Below, piece after piece: positions 7,997-15,964 of a stretch of DNA of 48,923 nt. Position numbers and translations under genes: made by a program. Source of the DNA: Acidimicrobiales bacterium. Lineage in GTDB: Bacteria; Actinomycetota; Acidimicrobiia; Acidimicrobiales; Ilumatobacteraceae. The stretch lies in assembly GCA_030832455.1 (NCBI GenBank), contig JAURJB010000006.1, forward strand, positions 1-48,923, written 5' to 3'. A model generated the notes under the pieces. It made no database searches. It saw only the letters and a list, made by a program, of their open reading frames with translations, and was not told the origin of the DNA. Within the stretch, counting starts at the first letter, position 1. Each line of letters starts with the position of its first letter.

Positions 7997-9289
7997 ATGA
8001 ATTTTGCTGAGGCTCTTGTCTATTTGGACGAGCATGCAAGCTACGAGAAAACAGGTCGCGTCGAGTCGCCATCACTTGACAACATTTCTGCGTTCATGGA
8101 CGTCATGGCGCACCCCGAACTGAGCTACCCGGTTATTCATGTCACGGGCACCAACGGCAAAGGTTCAACTACGCAGATCATCACCAAGTTGTTGATGGCA
8201 CATGGTCTACATGTAGGTACCTATACCAGTCCTCATCTTGAGCATCTCACTGAACGAATTTCGCGTAATGGTGTTCCCATCTCCGAGCAAGCCTTCGCAG
8301 AATGCGTTGCAGCAATCGCTGATGCCGAAGCTATTTCTGGTGTGCGGCCAACATATTTTGAAGTGATGACGGCTGCTGCATTTCGTCACTTTGCCGATGA
8401 AGCGGTTGACGTAGCGGTGATTGAGGTAGGCATGTTGGGTAGATGGGACGCAACCAATGTTGTGCGTTCAGAAGTTGCGGTCATCACTAACATTGCGCTT
8501 GATCACATGGAGTTTGCGGGACCAACGCATGCTCACATTGCACGCGAGAAAATGGGCATCTCAAAAGAGAACAGCACCTTGGTGATTGGTGACGTGAATC
8601 CCGAACTTGACTCGGTGTGGACAGAAGCGGTGTCAGCCAAATCGTTAAAACGCGATGAGCATTTTGATTGTGTCAACAATGAACTAGCCATCGGAGGAAG
8701 ATTGATTGATGTTAAGACACCGCGATCGATGTACCAAGAACTCATGTTGCCGCTGCACGGCCAGCACCAAGGTGATAACGCGTCACTTGCAATCGTTGCC
8801 GTGGAGGAGTTCTTCGATGCGGAACTGAACGTTGACATCATTCGTGAAGGCTTTGCGATGGTTGAGATGCCAGGGCGTTTTGAAGTACTCGGACATCAAC
8901 CACTCGTGATCGTTGATGGTGCGCATAACCCTGCAGGTGCAGACGTGTGCGCCCAGGTGTTCTTTGAAGACTTTTCTCCGGAGGGAAGGCGCATCGCAGT
9001 TGTCGGACAGTTGCAAGGCCGTGATCCTGAAACGTTGCTGTCTGCATTACGCATTGACGAGTTTGATCTCGTGGTGTGTTGTACGGCGCCGTCGTCGCGT
9101 GGCATGAGCGGCGAGCAGGTTGCGACCGTTGCGCGAGCGATGGGCTGCGATGATGTTGTGGTGTGCGACACCGTTGACCAGGCATGTTCACGAGCGCTCA
9201 AGGACGCGGGTGCGCAAGATGCCGTATTAATTGCGGGATCTTTGTATGTAGTAGGTAGTGCGCGTACCTATTTACGGCGTAACCTATAG
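7997..9289 (+). CDS. folC: Folylpolyglutamate synthase / dihydrofolate synthase
   Basis: Mur-ligase superfamily enzyme adding glutamate to (dihydro)pteroate or folates. 430 residues. The ATP loop is VTGTNGKGSTTQI, followed by GTYTSPHLEHLTERI, the folate-site segment, IEVGMLGRWDATNVV, and DGAHNPAGA in the C-terminal domain. IEVGMLGRWDATN replaces the more common IEVGLGGRLDATN, a mild change in the omega-loop region. Transcribed from a probable leaderless promoter. The C-terminal end overlaps the predicted ndk -10 box. Confidence 0.92.
   Translation: MNFAEALVYLDEHASYEKTGRVESPSLDNISAFMDVMAHPELSYPVIHVTGTNGKGSTTQIITKLLMAHGLHVGTYTSPHLEHLTERISRNGVPISEQAFAECVAAIADAEAISGVRPTYFEVMTAAAFRHFADEAVDVAVIEVGMLGRWDATNVVRSEVAVITNIALDHMEFAGPTHAHIAREKMGISKENSTLVIGDVNPELDSVWTEAVSAKSLKRDEHFDCVNNELAIGGRLIDVKTPRSMYQELMLPLHGQHQGDNASLAIVAVEEFFDAELNVDIIREGFAMVEMPGRFEVLGHQPLVIVDGAHNPAGADVCAQVFFEDFSPEGRRIAVVGQLQGRDPETLLSALRIDEFDLVVCCTAPSSRGMSGEQVATVARAMGCDDVVVCDTVDQACSRALKDAGAQDAVLIAGSLYVVGSARTYLRRNL
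9280..9285 (+). promoter_or_regulatory. -10 box of ndk (leaderless)
   Basis: TAACCT lies inside the last codons of folC and ends 8 bases before the GTG at 9293. Confidence 0.4.
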
Positions 9290-9292
9290 GTC

Positions 9293-9703
9293 GTGAGCAA
9301 CCGAACCTTAATTCTCCTCAAGCCCGATGCAGTGGAACGCCAATTAGTCGGAAGCATCGTCTCCCGTTTTGAGACAAAAGGTCTCAAAATCGTGGCCATG
9401 GAATTGCGCACACTTGATGCCGCAATTCTCGAGCGCCATTATGAGGAGCACAAGGGCAAGGGTTTCTACCCAGAACTTGTTTCATTCATGTCGCGCGGTC
9501 CTGTTGTTGCAATGGTGGTTGAAGGCCCAGAAGATACGTGGGAGATTTTGCGCAACATGATGGGTGCAACGAACCCGCAAAACGCAGCACCTGGCACCAT
9601 TCGTGGTGATTACGGCACGTTATTTACGGAAAACCTCATTCACGGGAGTGACTCTGCAGCATCTGCAGCCCGCGAAATTGGTATCTTTTTCCCAAACCTG
9701 TAA
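9293..9703 (+). CDS. ndk: Nucleoside diphosphate kinase
   Basis: Transfers the gamma phosphate from ATP to nucleoside diphosphates through a phosphohistidine. 136 residues, normal length. RTLILLKPDAVERQ starts the protein, and the active-site histidine is H117 in NLIHGSDS, followed by the expected AREIGIFF. The start codon is GTG, placed by the -10 box in the end of folC; no Shine-Dalgarno. Three bases separate it from folC. Confidence 0.97.
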   Translation: MSNRTLILLKPDAVERQLVGSIVSRFETKGLKIVAMELRTLDAAILERHYEEHKGKGFYPELVSFMSRGPVVAMVVEGPEDTWEILRNMMGATNPQNAAPGTIRGDYGTLFTENLIHGSDSAASAAREIGIFFPNL

Positions 9704-9708
9704 GCGCA

Positions 9709-9723
9709 AGGCGTTTGTCGCCT
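9709..9723 (+). other. Short hairpin between ndk and mreB
   Basis: AGGCG-TTTGT-CGCCT, a perfect 5-bp stem in the 38-base gap, 3 bases before the mreB Shine-Dalgarno GAGGAG. No U run follows, so it is not a convincing terminator; it could trim readthrough or affect mreB translation. Confidence 0.3.
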
Positions 9724-9741
9724 GCTGAGGAGACTTGATTC

Positions 9742-10776
9742 ATGGCTGGTGGTGGCGCACTTTCGTTAGGGCGGGATATCGCCATTGACCTTGGCACCGC
9801 CAACACGTTGGTGTATGTCAAAGGCGAAGGTGTTGTTCTCAACGAGCCAAGCACTGCTGCTGTGGACAGCCGCACCGGGCAGTTGGTTGCCGTTGGTTTC
9901 GAGGCCAAGCGAATGTGGGGAAGAGCGCCACAAAACATCCGCCTCGTTCGTCCGTTAAAAGATGGCGTCATCGCCGATTTTGACGTCTGCGAAAAAATGT
10001 TGCGGTTCTTCATTCAAAAGGTGCACACCAGTAAATGGAATAAGCCTCGAATGATTATCTGTGTTCCATCGGAGATCACCGGTGTTGAAAAGCGCGCGGT
10101 TCAAGATGCGGCAGAGTTTGCTGGTGCTCGTCGCCCCGTATACATCATCGAAGAGCCAATGGCGGCTGCAATCGGTGCAGGATTGCCCGTGCACTTACCA
10201 AGCGCCAACCTCATTGTTGATATTGGTGGTGGCACCACCGAGGTTGCAGTTATCTCTATGGGTGGCATCGTTACTGCACATTCGGCTCGTGTTGCAGGTG
10301 ACGAATTAAATGAAGCAATTGTCTCAATGTTTAAAAAGGAGTTTGGTCTTGAAATCGGAGAAAACACTGCAGAAGAAGTCAAACTTCAACTCGGTTCTGC
10401 GTGGCCACTTGCCGAAGAGCTGACTGCAGACGTTGGCGGCCGTGACATCGCTACCGGATTACCACGAACCCAGGTGGTTACCAGTGAAGATGTGCGTGCT
10501 GCATTAGATGAGTCAGTGACGGCAATTGTTTCTGCAATCAAAACGACTCTCGAGCGAACTCCGCCAGAACTTGCTGCAGATGTCATTGGCCATGGTTTGG
10601 TGATGTCTGGCGGTGGAGCATTGTTGGCAGGATTGTGCGAACGAGTCACCTATGACACGGGTATTCATGCATATTTAGCTCCAGAGCCGTTGTATTCGGT
10701 CGTACTTGGTTGTGGATTAACACTCGACAACATCGAAGCGATGAAGGGTCTGACCACACAGACCTCATTCGAATAG
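9742..10776 (+). CDS. mreB: Rod shape-determining protein MreB (bacterial actin)
   Basis: Membrane-associated actin-like filament that guides lateral wall synthesis. 344 residues. The phosphate 1 loop reads DIAIDLGTANTLVYV, the connecting and phosphate 2 region LIVDIGGGTTEVAVIS, and the adenosine motif GLVMSGGGALLAGL; EEPMAAAIGAG is also conserved. A GAGGAG Shine-Dalgarno at 9726-9731 precedes the ATG. First gene of the mreBCD-mrdA-rodA elongasome block. Confidence 0.97.
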   Translation: MAGGGALSLGRDIAIDLGTANTLVYVKGEGVVLNEPSTAAVDSRTGQLVAVGFEAKRMWGRAPQNIRLVRPLKDGVIADFDVCEKMLRFFIQKVHTSKWNKPRMIICVPSEITGVEKRAVQDAAEFAGARRPVYIIEEPMAAAIGAGLPVHLPSANLIVDIGGGTTEVAVISMGGIVTAHSARVAGDELNEAIVSMFKKEFGLEIGENTAEEVKLQLGSAWPLAEELTADVGGRDIATGLPRTQVVTSEDVRAALDESVTAIVSAIKTTLERTPPELAADVIGHGLVMSGGGALLAGLCERVTYDTGIHAYLAPEPLYSVVLGCGLTLDNIEAMKGLTTQTSFE

Positions 10777-10781
10777 GCGCG

Positions 10782-10787
10782 TACGGT
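10782..10787 (+). promoter_or_regulatory. Possible internal -10 box before mreC
   Basis: TACGGT in the 19-base mreB-mreC gap, 8 bases before the GTG at 10796. It would allow leaderless mreC expression independent of mreB; the spacing matches the other boxes in the window. Confidence 0.3.
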
Positions 10788-10795
10788 AAACGGCT

Positions 10796-11863
10796 GTGTC
10801 TGTCCTTTCAGCGAAACGAAAAAGAGCTATCGCGCTTCTTTCGCTGACTTCAATCATTTTGATCACACTCGATCTTCAGGGCAGCGCGTCAACTTCAGTG
10901 TTGCGTGGAACGTTTGGCACATTTTTTCGACCGATTGAAGGAGTCGCGCGTGTTGTGACTCGGCCACTTAGCAATGCTTGGTACGGGATTACGAATTACA
11001 ACGACGTCACTAAAGAAAACAATTTGTTGCGTGAAAAGATTGCCCAACAAGAAGGCGCTGCAGTTGCAGCAGCAGCCTCGGTTCGTTTGTCACAAGAATT
11101 GCTTGCATTGAACGGATTGCCAACGCTCGCTGGAATCAATTCGGTGAGTGCGCAAGTAATCGGTGACTCGCCATCAAATTTTTCGCAAACTGTTGAGATC
11201 AATCAGGGCAGTGAGAGCGGAATCAAAGTGGGTATGCCAGTTATGAACGCTGCTGGTTTGGTTGGCAAGATCACTAAAACGTTCGCTCGACGATCGATTG
11301 TGATGCTGATTACCGATCCCGAGTACGCGCTGTCGGTGAAAGTAATTAACGGTCCTGAAGCACCGACAACTCCCATTAACGATCCGGAAGCTGCCGTATC
11401 AACGACAACATCAACAACAACAACAACGATTCCGACGACTCAAGCAACTTCAAATATCCCCGGATTCACACCTGGAGCAACGACGATTCCTTTGACAACT
11501 GTCAACGTAACGGTGTCAGTCCCTGCGCTCGCACCAACATTGACGGTTCCGGTGAATGGCGCATTGCCTGTTCGCGAAACAGGAATCTTGGAAGGTCGTG
11601 GCCCAACTCGCGTACCAATCGTGCGGTTCATTGACAGTGCTCAGCGCTTTGGCACCATTTTGCCGGGTGCGCCAATTGTGACTTCTGGTGGGTCGTTGAG
11701 CCTTGCTCCTCCAGACATCGTGGTTGGAACTGTGACAAAGGTGAGAGATCGTTTGGGAACAGCCGGACCAATCCTCGAAATCAATCTGGTGGCCGACCTC
11801 ACCAATCTTTCATTCGTGAGAATTTTGTTGTACCAACCAATCACGGAACGGGTAGCACCATGA
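10796..11863 (+). CDS. mreC: Rod shape-determining protein MreC with a threonine-rich insert
   Basis: Links MreB to PBP2 and RodA in the periplasm-facing space. 355 residues: one N-terminal membrane segment (about 12-28), a coiled coil (about 70-105, KENNLLREKIAQQE), then the MreC beta-barrel core (VIGDSPSNFSQTVEINQG, GMPVMNAAGLVGKI). Between the two beta domains, at about residues 185-260, sits a 75-residue low-complexity insert rich in Thr and Pro (a tract of ten Thr/Ser residues near 202-211) before the core resumes at ETGILEGRG. GTG start; its stop overlaps the mreD ATG. Confidence 0.93.
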   Translation: MSVLSAKRKRAIALLSLTSIILITLDLQGSASTSVLRGTFGTFFRPIEGVARVVTRPLSNAWYGITNYNDVTKENNLLREKIAQQEGAAVAAAASVRLSQELLALNGLPTLAGINSVSAQVIGDSPSNFSQTVEINQGSESGIKVGMPVMNAAGLVGKITKTFARRSIVMLITDPEYALSVKVINGPEAPTTPINDPEAAVSTTTSTTTTTIPTTQATSNIPGFTPGATTIPLTTVNVTVSVPALAPTLTVPVNGALPVRETGILEGRGPTRVPIVRFIDSAQRFGTILPGAPIVTSGGSLSLAPPDIVVGTVTKVRDRLGTAGPILEINLVADLTNLSFVRILLYQPITERVAP

Positions 11864-12378
11864 GTCTCAGATTCCTGCGGTTTATTACTTCTCGTTGGAC
11901 ACGCTTGGTTCTGGTGTCTTCAGTGCTGCTGGGACTACAAACGACGTTGCTCAATGACATGCGCCCGTTTGGTGTGATGGCTCAAGTGATGGTCTTATTC
12001 GCCGCTTCAGCAGGTGTGGTGTACGGTTCGGAAATTGGCGCACTTGCTGGACTCATCATCGGTTTGATGTATGACAGCGTGCTCACAACTCCACTTGGGC
12101 TGGCTTCATTAGTACTCGGCGCGACCGCTTATATTGCTGGCGCAGTTCCATACTTTGTGCGTGATGCAACGTGGTGGAGCAAGATCATTGCAGTTGCTAT
12201 CGCGAGTGCGATCGGCGAGCTTCTGTTTCCGATTGCGCAAGCAATGGTGGGCTACGGCGGTTGGGTTGAGTGGAGAGTATTTATCGTTGCACTGGTTGTC
12301 GGCGGAGTGAATCTTGTGTTCGCGCCATTGATGTTGCTCATCACGAAGTGGACGCTTAAAGAGACGCTGGTCGGGTAA
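11860..12378 (+). CDS. mreD: Rod shape-determining protein MreD
   Basis: Small polytopic membrane protein of the elongasome. 172 residues with about five hydrophobic segments, for example LVLVSSVLLGLQTTLL, VMVLFAASAGVVYG, LAGLIIGLMYDSV, LASLVLGATAYIAG and VFIVALVVGGVNLVF. The sequence is weakly conserved in general; position after mreC (ATGA overlap) and topology make the call secure. Six bases separate it from mrdA. Confidence 0.88.
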   Translation: MSLRFLRFITSRWTRLVLVSSVLLGLQTTLLNDMRPFGVMAQVMVLFAASAGVVYGSEIGALAGLIIGLMYDSVLTTPLGLASLVLGATAYIAGAVPYFVRDATWWSKIIAVAIASAIGELLFPIAQAMVGYGGWVEWRVFIVALVVGGVNLVFAPLMLLITKWTLKETLVG

Positions 12379-12383
12379 CGAAG

Positions 12384-14579
12384 ATGGCTAACCAGCAGCA
12401 ATCACGTCGTCTGATTTCGCTTGGAGTTGTCGCGATTTCGTTAATCAGTATTTTGACCGTTCGCATGTGGTTCTTGCAATCGGTGAAAGCCGAATCAAAT
12501 GAGGAGATCGTGCTGTCGGTGCGGACGAGAACCATTCGTTTGTATCCAGAACGCGGCAGAATCTTCGACATCAAGGGCCGAGTGGTTGCAGACAATAAGC
12601 GTGTGTTGACTGCAACAATCGATCGTGAGGTGATCCGCGATCCGGAAGATCGACTGTTGATGTTCCAGCGCTTATCGGGGCCGTTGCAGATTTCGGTTGA
12701 AGGTCTGTTCAAGCGATATGAAGACAAGCGGTACGGTCCCCTCGAGGCTCTCCCTCTGAAGGACGATATCTCAGAAGAAACGGCACAGTTTTTGATGGAG
12801 CGTTCGGAGGATTATCCCGGGATTTATGTGCGGGAAGATTGGAAACGCAATTATCCGTACGGCGCAATTGGTAGCCATGTCATCGGATACATGGGTGCAA
12901 TCTTGGAAAGAAATGTCGAGTACTACAAGTCGATTGGTTATAACCAAAACGAACGAGTCGGTGGTTATGGAGTGGAGCAGTCGTACGAAACTGTGCTGCG
13001 TGGAACTCCGGGTTATGTGCGTTATGAAGTAAACGCACAGGGAAAGTTGTTGCGCTTGGAAGAACGAGTTGAGCCCATCGTAGGTAACGACATCGTGTTG
13101 TCGATTGACATGGAGATGCAACAGTTTGCCGAACAGACGTTGGAAACACAGCTGGTCATGCGCAAGCGGGTAGAGGCTGGAATCGTCAAGTTGGAAGACG
13201 GAACTCCAGACCCTGCAAATCCTGAACCTGTGTTGTACAAAGCACCAGCAGGTTCAGTGGTGATGTTGAATCAAGATAATGGACAGGTACTCGCAATGGC
13301 TTCCTATCCACGTTTTGATTTGCGGTGGTTTACCTCAGGCATTAGTGCTGAAAAATTCGCACAGATTTTTCCTCAGTCAGATGATCCTGACATGTCGATT
13401 TTGGTGAATCGTGCAGTTTCTGGTAGGTACAACTTGGGCTCATCCTTTAAGCCATTTGTTGCCTACGCGGCATTAGATACGGGTCAACTTGCCGGTGGTG
13501 CTGACTACAAGTTCGTTGATCTTGGAACCTACAGGTTGGAAAGCATTCCAAAGGATCGTTGCCAGCAAGGTGTGAAGTGTGTCTTCCGTAATGCGATTTG
13601 TCGCTCGACAGGCGCGCCATGTCGTTACGGGCCAGTGAATGTGGAAAGCGCCTTAGCGGTTTCGAGTGATGCGTTTTTCTATAAGATTGGCGAACAGATT
13701 TTGACCGAACGTGGTTACCAGGCAATCCTTGAGCAAGAGGTGCGTAAGTTTGGCTTTGGTTCTCCGACAAATATTGACTTGCCTAATGAATATGCAGGAA
13801 CTATTCCGAGTAAGGCATTGAAACAGCGATTGGCTGATATCGGGGCAATCTCGAAAGAATCAGGTAGTGCTTACTACGTTGGGGATCAGGTTTTATTCGC
13901 AATTGGTCAGGGTTTGTTATCAGCGACTCCCATTCAGGTAGCTGTTGCATACGGCGTATTGGGTAGCGAGGGGAAGGTTATGCAACCCCATGTTGTTCAT
14001 GCAATTGTTGCGCCGGGAACACCAGATATTCGACCCGGAATAGCAAATTTGGATTTCCTTGGGATTGCCGATGCGTCTCAAATAGTTGAAAGATTTGATG
14101 ATGAACTCCCCACAAGCACTATTGAAATTGGCGAAGATCGACTCGACCCAATTGTCCGTGGTCTGACACGAGTGATTCGCGGTCCTGGCGTGAACTATCA
14201 GGGTTATCACAAGACAACAGGAGAGTTGCTATTCCGCGGCTATCCATACGCCGAACTTCCTATCGCAGGAAAAACTGGAACCGCACAAGGTCTTGGTAAC
14301 TTGCCCTGGAACGACTCGTCAGCATTCGGTGCGTTCAGTTTGAGTCCGCGCCCCGAGTATCGCTATGCAGCGTTTGCGTATTTAGAAAAGGCAGGTTACG
14401 GTTCGCAGGCCGCAGCCCCAGTGGTCAAATGTCTGTATATGGCGTTAGCGGGCAAGTATCGGTTTGATCCAATCGTTGTGGCTGATCCACTCAACACCAA
14501 CGTTGGCACTGCAGCGCCACCGTCGTATATGCGTAATCCTTCATGTCTTGTTGGTGGACGATCGGATAGTCGCGACTAG
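12384..14579 (+). CDS. mrdA: Penicillin-binding protein 2, elongation transpeptidase, with a four-cysteine insert
   Basis: Class B PBP that crosslinks lateral wall peptidoglycan with RodA. 731 residues, long for the family. N-terminal membrane anchor (about 10-30), then the dimerisation domain beginning RTIRLYPERGRIFDIKGRVV. The catalytic motifs are S353-x-x-K356 (SSFK), S427-S428-D429 (the SxD form usual in PBP2) and K630-T631-G632. Between the first two motifs lies a segment with C393, C399, C406 and C413, unusual for a PBP and able to form two disulfides outside the cell. The last base of its stop codon is the first base of the rodA GTG. Confidence 0.95.
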   Translation: MANQQQSRRLISLGVVAISLISILTVRMWFLQSVKAESNEEIVLSVRTRTIRLYPERGRIFDIKGRVVADNKRVLTATIDREVIRDPEDRLLMFQRLSGPLQISVEGLFKRYEDKRYGPLEALPLKDDISEETAQFLMERSEDYPGIYVREDWKRNYPYGAIGSHVIGYMGAILERNVEYYKSIGYNQNERVGGYGVEQSYETVLRGTPGYVRYEVNAQGKLLRLEERVEPIVGNDIVLSIDMEMQQFAEQTLETQLVMRKRVEAGIVKLEDGTPDPANPEPVLYKAPAGSVVMLNQDNGQVLAMASYPRFDLRWFTSGISAEKFAQIFPQSDDPDMSILVNRAVSGRYNLGSSFKPFVAYAALDTGQLAGGADYKFVDLGTYRLESIPKDRCQQGVKCVFRNAICRSTGAPCRYGPVNVESALAVSSDAFFYKIGEQILTERGYQAILEQEVRKFGFGSPTNIDLPNEYAGTIPSKALKQRLADIGAISKESGSAYYVGDQVLFAIGQGLLSATPIQVAVAYGVLGSEGKVMQPHVVHAIVAPGTPDIRPGIANLDFLGIADASQIVERFDDELPTSTIEIGEDRLDPIVRGLTRVIRGPGVNYQGYHKTTGELLFRGYPYAELPIAGKTGTAQGLGNLPWNDSSAFGAFSLSPRPEYRYAAFAYLEKAGYGSQAAAPVVKCLYMALAGKYRFDPIVVADPLNTNVGTAAPPSYMRNPSCLVGGRSDSRD

Positions 14580-15760
14580 TGGATCTTTCGTTTTTGCAAC
14601 GCGTAATCCCGCGTAAACATGCAACTAATCCATTGGGTTTGCGGGGAAGTTATGCCGACCCGATTCGCAACATTGACTGGGTGCTGTTGACAGCTGTCAT
14701 TGCGCAGGCCGTGATCGGACTGTTCACCGTGTTTAGTGCCACGCGACAACGTCTCATTGATCAACGGATGGATGTCTTCGTGTACACCCAGCGGCAAGTG
14801 TTGTTCGTAATAATCGCTGCTGCAGTAATGGCAATTGTGATGGCACTCGGACACGATTGGTTTCGAGCGCAGAGCGGTTTTTTGTATGGAGGCATTCTTG
14901 TTGCATTGATGCTGGTGCTCGGAGCTGGTGCAGTGACAGGTGGGGCGCGCTTGGCGTTTGACTTTGGTCCGTTTTCAATTCAGCCAGCAGAGTTAGCAAA
15001 ACCTGTGCTGTTAATTTTGGTTGCCAGCTATCTCAGCGAATCGGTCCCAGACCGAATTGATTGGCATCACTTTGTGATGACGCTGTACATCGTGTTGATA
15101 CCAAGTGGGCTGATCTTGATGCAGCCAGACCTTGGATCGGCTTCCGTGATTCTGGCTGGCGTTGCTGGCATTTTGTATATCGGTAACGCACGCCGTAGAT
15201 ACCTCGCGCTGATTGGTGGAATGTTTCTTGGAACAGCGATAGCACTCATGGCCGCGTTGCCGAGTTTGCGTTATCAGGGCGATCGATTTGTGGCATGGTT
15301 TTTGCAGAACTCAAATAACAAAGAATACGAAACGATTGTGTTGCAAGTGCGTTATGCCAAGCGTGCGGTATCAACGGGTGGTTTCTTCGGTAAGGGTTAT
15401 CTTCAAGGTCCATTGACAAACGGGAAGTATGTTCCCGTCCAATTCACTGACTTCCCGTTTTCTGCAATTGGGGAGCAGTTCGGAATGATTGGTGGGGCAG
15501 TGGTGCTGGCATTATTCACCATCATCTTGTGGCGGATCTGGCGCACTGCCCAGATGGCACGAGATCGATTCAGTTTCTTCCTCGCCAGTGGCGCGTTCAC
15601 GATGGTGTTGTGGCAGGTATTTCAGAACATCGGAATGACCCTTGGTGTGATGCCGGTCAGTGGATTACCCCTACCATTCATCAGTTATGGCGGCTCGCAC
15701 CTGATCTCCTCGGCTATTTTGATCGGCTTGGTGCAAAGCATCCACATGCGACGGTTGTAG
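14579..15760 (+). CDS. rodA: Rod shape-determining glycosyltransferase RodA (SEDS family)
   Basis: Polymerises lipid II into glycan strands with PBP2. 393 residues with about ten membrane segments. SEDS hallmarks are visible: GPFSIQPAELAKPVLLILV, MQPDLGSASVI, FPFSAIGEQFGMIGG and the C-terminal GLPLPFISYGGSHLISS. The start GTG at 14579 overlaps the mrdA stop by one base, giving tight translational coupling. Last gene of the mre block; a structured leader for rne follows. Confidence 0.95.
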   Translation: MDLSFLQRVIPRKHATNPLGLRGSYADPIRNIDWVLLTAVIAQAVIGLFTVFSATRQRLIDQRMDVFVYTQRQVLFVIIAAAVMAIVMALGHDWFRAQSGFLYGGILVALMLVLGAGAVTGGARLAFDFGPFSIQPAELAKPVLLILVASYLSESVPDRIDWHHFVMTLYIVLIPSGLILMQPDLGSASVILAGVAGILYIGNARRRYLALIGGMFLGTAIALMAALPSLRYQGDRFVAWFLQNSNNKEYETIVLQVRYAKRAVSTGGFFGKGYLQGPLTNGKYVPVQFTDFPFSAIGEQFGMIGGAVVLALFTIILWRIWRTAQMARDRFSFFLASGAFTMVLWQVFQNIGMTLGVMPVSGLPLPFISYGGSHLISSAILIGLVQSIHMRRL

Positions 15761-15781
15761 GAAAGCCCCTCCACTGTGGGG

Positions 15782-15787
15782 TAGCCT
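15782..15787 (+). promoter_or_regulatory. Possible -10 box for the rne leader transcript
   Basis: TAGCCT gives a predicted start near 15794, so that the transcript would begin 2 bases before the hairpin 15796-15816 and carry a leader of about 165 bases before rne. Confidence 0.35.
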
Positions 15788-15795
15788 GATCTGAC

Positions 15796-15816
15796 GGAAG
15801 GGCGCTTTGCCCCTCC
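15796..15816 (+). promoter_or_regulatory. 5' leader hairpin upstream of rne
   Basis: GGA-A-GGGC / GCCC-C-TCC stem (7 base pairs with one A-C mismatch) and a 5-base loop. With the predicted start near 15794 it would sit at the very 5' end of the RNase E/G transcript, where it would limit access of 5'-end-dependent RNases. Regulation is inference. Confidence 0.4.
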
Positions 15817-15832
15817 CAAGGTCGATCACGCG

Positions 15833-15964
15833 ATGGCGATTCGAACCCGACGCGCAGTAATGCAGCGGTGGGAAGAAGCGCTGGACCGCGACGATATTGC
15901 ACGATGTGGGCGACGTTGCCGCATGATTGCGATATCCAATACAGGAAACGAGCTAGCACAATGA
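15833..15964 (+). CDS. Possible 43-residue leader ORF coupled to rne
   Basis: An ATG-initiated ORF of 43 codons fills the space between the leader hairpin and rne. Its product is rich in Arg and charged residues (MAIRTRRAVMQRWEEALDRD at the start, a C-G-R-R-C cluster near 25-29) and is not recognised. Its TGA overlaps the rne ATG as ATGA, the same junction style as the true operons here, which is the main reason to take it seriously. The ribosome binding site is weak: AAGG at 15818-15821, 11 bases from the ATG. Could be a regulatory leader peptide or chance. Confidence 0.4.
   Translation: MAIRTRRAVMQRWEEALDRDDIARCGRRCRMIAISNTGNELAQ

Noticed and set aside
11400-11455. Possible repeat array in the ACAACA-rich stretch of mreC
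   Set aside because: It is codon-level low complexity (threonine codons) inside a coding frame, not a CRISPR or tandem DNA repeat of its own.
15832-15860. T-loop-like TTCGAACC sequence in the rne leader
   Set aside because: The flanking bases do not form a T stem in either direction and no other tRNA parts are present.
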